Source of the DNA: JANLUX01 sp031366005
GTDB taxonomy: Bacteria; Bacteroidota; Bacteroidia; AKYH767-A; OLB10
NCBI GenBank assembly: GCA_031366005.1
Contig: JANLZB010000077.1
Location: 1-8,175 of the forward strand
Length of the DNA: 8,175 bases
Direction of reading: 5' to 3'
A program made the translations under genes and the position numbers. The first letter of the stretch is position 1, and each line of letters opens with the position of its first letter. This document shows, piece by piece, positions 6,039-8,175 of this stretch. The notes beneath the pieces were generated by a model. The model did no database searches and was not told where the DNA came from. It saw nothing but the letters and a program-made list of their open reading frames with translations.

Positions 6039-6758
6039 ATGAAAGACACTATTGTTCCAGTTACAAATCCTTTTGATGAAGGAATGGTTTTGCTTTTCAA
6101 TAAACCAAAGGACTGGACTTCTTTTGATGCAGTTAAAAAAGTAAGGAATCTTTGCCGCACTAAAAAAGTTGGTCATGCCGGAACATTGGATCCACTGGCA
6201 ACAGGTTTACTAATTATTTGCACTGGGCCTAAAACCAAGGAAATTCAATTTATCCAGGCAGACGAAAAAGAATATACCGGAACATTTTTTTTGGGGGCAA
6301 CCACGGCATCCTATGATTTAGAAACAGAAGTTGAACAAACTTTTGACATCAGTCATATTGATGAATCAAAAATAAAATCTGCAACAAAAAAATTTATTGG
6401 TAAGATTTTACAAATTCCACCGCTTCACTCAGCAGTAAAAGTAAACGGGCAGCGAGCCTACAAAATGGCAAGGCGAGGAGAGGATCATGTGCTGGATGCC
6501 AAAGAAATTCTTATCCGCGAATTTGAAATTACAAATATTCAATTGCCTGTTGTTGAATTCAGAGTTGTGTGCAGCAAAGGAACTTATATCCGTTCGATTG
6601 CAAATGATTTTGGAAAAGCTTTGAATGCTGGTGCATATCTTCAATCGCTGTGCAGAACCAGAATTGGTAATTACTTTTTGAAAGATGCGTGGGAGATTAA
6701 AGATTTTGCAGAATCGGAATTGATACAATCACTAAAGACGCAGCATAATGACATATAA
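6039..6758 (+). CDS. truB: tRNA pseudouridine(55) synthase TruB
   Basis: A 239-residue enzyme that converts uridine 55 of the T-loop of nearly all elongator tRNAs to pseudouridine. The catalytic motif GHAGTLDPLATGLL (45-58) holds the nucleophile D51. Other family marks are LLFNKPKDWTSFDAV near the N-terminus, the tyrosine Y79 in KEYTG, HSAVKVNGQRAYKMAR, and SKGTYIRSIANDFG. It ends after the catalytic domain and lacks the C-terminal PUA-type domain of the roughly 314-residue Escherichia coli enzyme; shorter forms are common in this phylum. It is 88 nt downstream of uppP, with the palindromic repeat between, and converges with smc. Confidence 0.96.
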   Translation: MKDTIVPVTNPFDEGMVLLFNKPKDWTSFDAVKKVRNLCRTKKVGHAGTLDPLATGLLIICTGPKTKEIQFIQADEKEYTGTFFLGATTASYDLETEVEQTFDISHIDESKIKSATKKFIGKILQIPPLHSAVKVNGQRAYKMARRGEDHVLDAKEILIREFEITNIQLPVVEFRVVCSKGTYIRSIANDFGKALNAGAYLQSLCRTRIGNYFLKDAWEIKDFAESELIQSLKTQHNDI

Positions 6759-6818
6759 CAATTATAAATCCGCATCAAGCTTGTGATTATTTTATCATGA
6801 AAAAGAACAGAGGATAAT
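6759..6818. other. Convergent intergenic gap between truB and smc
   Basis: Sixty AT-rich bases separate the two stop codons. Only very short inverted repeats are visible (for example TGAT...ATCA around 6783-6796), with no convincing stem plus U-tract. I therefore cannot place a terminator for either gene. Confidence 0.5.
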
Positions 6819-8175
6819 TTATTCCGCGTACTCTCTTAAATCTACCGGTACCACACTTGTTACTCCCGGTTCAGCCATTGTGATTCCATAAATTAAATCA
6901 GTAGCTGACATGGTTTTTTTGTTGTGCGTAATAACGATGAATTGTGATTCGGTGCTAAAAGTTTTGATGATGTTATTGAATTTATCAATGTTGTTATCAT
7001 CAAGCGGTGCATCCACCTCATCGAAAATACAAAATGGTGCAGGCTTCAATAGATAAATACCAAACAACAGCGCAGTTGCGGTAAGCGTTTTTTCTCCACC
7101 ACTCAATTGATGAATGCTCAACGGTTTTTTTCCTTTTGGCTGTGCAATAATCTGTATGTCGCTTTCCAACGGATTGTTTGGATCATTTAAGATAAGATCA
7201 CAATTATCATCTTCAGTAAACAATGAGCGGAATACACGGATAAAATTTTCGCGCACATGCACATAAGCATCCATGAAAACGGTACGTGCATTTTCATCAA
7301 TCTCTGCAATTGTTTTCAGCAATGATTCTTTGGCGCTTTGTAAATCGGTTTTCTCTTTTACGATAAAATCATAACGCTCCTTTATTTCTTTATACTGCTC
7401 CAATGCCATTGGATTAATCGGTCCGAAGTCAGCTATCTGCTTGCGTAATTTTTCAGCACGTGGACGTAACTCTTCTTCATTCAGATTTTCATCCGGCTCC
7501 TGATCAAGCAGCTCATTTATATCAATGCTGAATTCAATACTTAATCTTTCTTTCAGCGAATTCATCTGCAATTTCAATTCATTCAGTTCATCGTGCACAC
7601 TCTGTATTAAAGTATCAGCCTGCTCTTTCTTTCTGCGAAGTTCATGCAGGTATTTATCCTTTGTTTCAATATCACCTTTCGATTTAAAATATTCTTTTTC
7701 AAAAGTCTGCAATTGAAATTCCATTTCCTCGCGTTCATTCAGCAGGCGTTTTAAATCTTCGTTGCTGGTTTCAATGGTGCCCAGTAATTGTTCGGTTTGA
7801 CTTTTTATTGCTTCCAGTTCCTGCGCATACTGTTCTTTATTACGTAAAAGCGTTGCACTTTGATTATGTTTAAAACCAAGTTCGCGTGTTAAATTCTGAA
7901 TGCGGTTTTGCTGTTGAAGAAAAAGAATGTTATGCTGGTTGAATGCCTGACTTTTCTCTCCGCTCTCACGTTGCAACTGTGCAGATAATTCCTGTTGCAC
8001 GTTTAGCTGTTGTTCCTGATTCTGTAGTTTGTTTTTTAATGTGATTGGAGAGATATCAGGATTGCCATTCTCTTCTTCCATCATTCGTAATATGGCAGCC
8101 ATTTCCTGTTCAAGCTTGTCAATATTATTTTGCAGAACGGTGAAGCCATTGGTGAGGAAGTCGCGGTTGCTTTGC
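6819..8175 (-). CDS. smc: Chromosome segregation protein SMC, C-terminal part (5' end outside window)
   Basis: The frame stays open to the window edge upstream of the internal ATG at 8102, so the true start lies outside. Visible are the long, Glu/Gln/Lys-rich returning coiled coil (about 7450-8175) and then the C-terminal half of the ABC-type head. The head contains NPMALEQYKEIKERYDF, the signature motif LSGGEK (7089-7106), Walker B with D-loop FCIFDEVDAPLDD (about 6996-7034), and the switch histidine in VITHNKKT (about 6913-6935). It ends DLREYAE. SMC dimers bind ATP with both heads and organise and segregate the chromosome with ScpA and ScpB. The missing N-terminal part should carry Walker A and the hinge. 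It converges with truB across 60 bp. Confidence 0.96.
   Translation of the reverse strand, partial: QSNRDFLTNGFTVLQNNIDKLEQEMAAILRMMEEENGNPDISPITLKNKLQNQEQQLNVQQELSAQLQRESGEKSQAFNQHNILFLQQQNRIQNLTRELGFKHNQSATLLRNKEQYAQELEAIKSQTEQLLGTIETSNEDLKRLLNEREEMEFQLQTFEKEYFKSKGDIETKDKYLHELRRKKEQADTLIQSVHDELNELKLQMNSLKERLSIEFSIDINELLDQEPDENLNEEELRPRAEKLRKQIADFGPINPMALEQYKEIKERYDFIVKEKTDLQSAKESLLKTIAEIDENARTVFMDAYVHVRENFIRVFRSLFTEDDNCDLILNDPNNPLESDIQIIAQPKGKKPLSIHQLSGGEKTLTATALLFGIYLLKPAPFCIFDEVDAPLDDNNIDKFNNIIKTFSTESQFIVITHNKKTMSATDLIYGITMAEPGVTSVVPVDLREYAE

Noticed and set aside
5907..6728. Minus-strand open frames opposite uppP and truB
   Set aside because: They overlap conserved catalytic motifs of TruB and the intergenic repeat, and have no family resemblance or start signals.
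6783..6796. Rho-independent terminator between truB and smc
   Set aside because: The only stem is 4 bp (TGAT/ATCA), AT-only around the loop, without a proper U-tract.

Overview
This AT-rich window looks chromosomal and comes from a member of the Bacteroidota, most likely the Chitinophagaceae/Sphingobacteriia side. The evidence is the Bacteroidota gene order ftsX - DUF3098 - uppP - truB, a -7 box of the TAnnTTTG type ahead of two genes, weak or absent Shine-Dalgarno sequences, and the Bacteroidota style of the LeuRS and SMC proteins.

Layout: positions 1-3114 (minus strand) hold most of leuS, whose C-terminus lies outside the window. Positions 3248-3885 (plus) hold a two-gene toxin-antitoxin pair with a VapC-like PIN toxin. 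Positions 3953-6758 (plus) hold ftsX, a DUF3098 membrane protein, uppP and truB, probably one operon, with an imperfect palindromic repeat between uppP and truB. Positions 6819-8175 (minus) hold the C-terminal part of smc, convergent with truB.

The genes are mostly core functions. LeuS charges tRNA-Leu. FtsX acts in division and envelope remodelling. UppP recycles the undecaprenyl carrier. TruB makes pseudouridine 55 in tRNA. SMC organises the chromosome.

The notable content sits inside leuS. The reading frame is open over all 1038 codons seen, but it contains a 464-bp foreign-looking block (1775-2238). This block encodes a complete DUF559-type (PD-(D/E)XK-like) endonuclease domain. It is bounded by 31-bp terminal inverted repeats, each itself a palindrome of the CCCTCTCC...GGAGAGGG type. 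The block sits in the hairpin at the entrance of the LeuRS editing domain, just before the TTRPDT motif. A third, solo copy of the palindrome (261-292) adds about 12 residues in frame near the LeuRS C-terminus. Together they look like a family of in-frame, protein-embedded palindromic elements, one of which carries its own nuclease, inside an essential gene. A second, unrelated palindromic repeat built of 8-nt units lies at 5964-6022.
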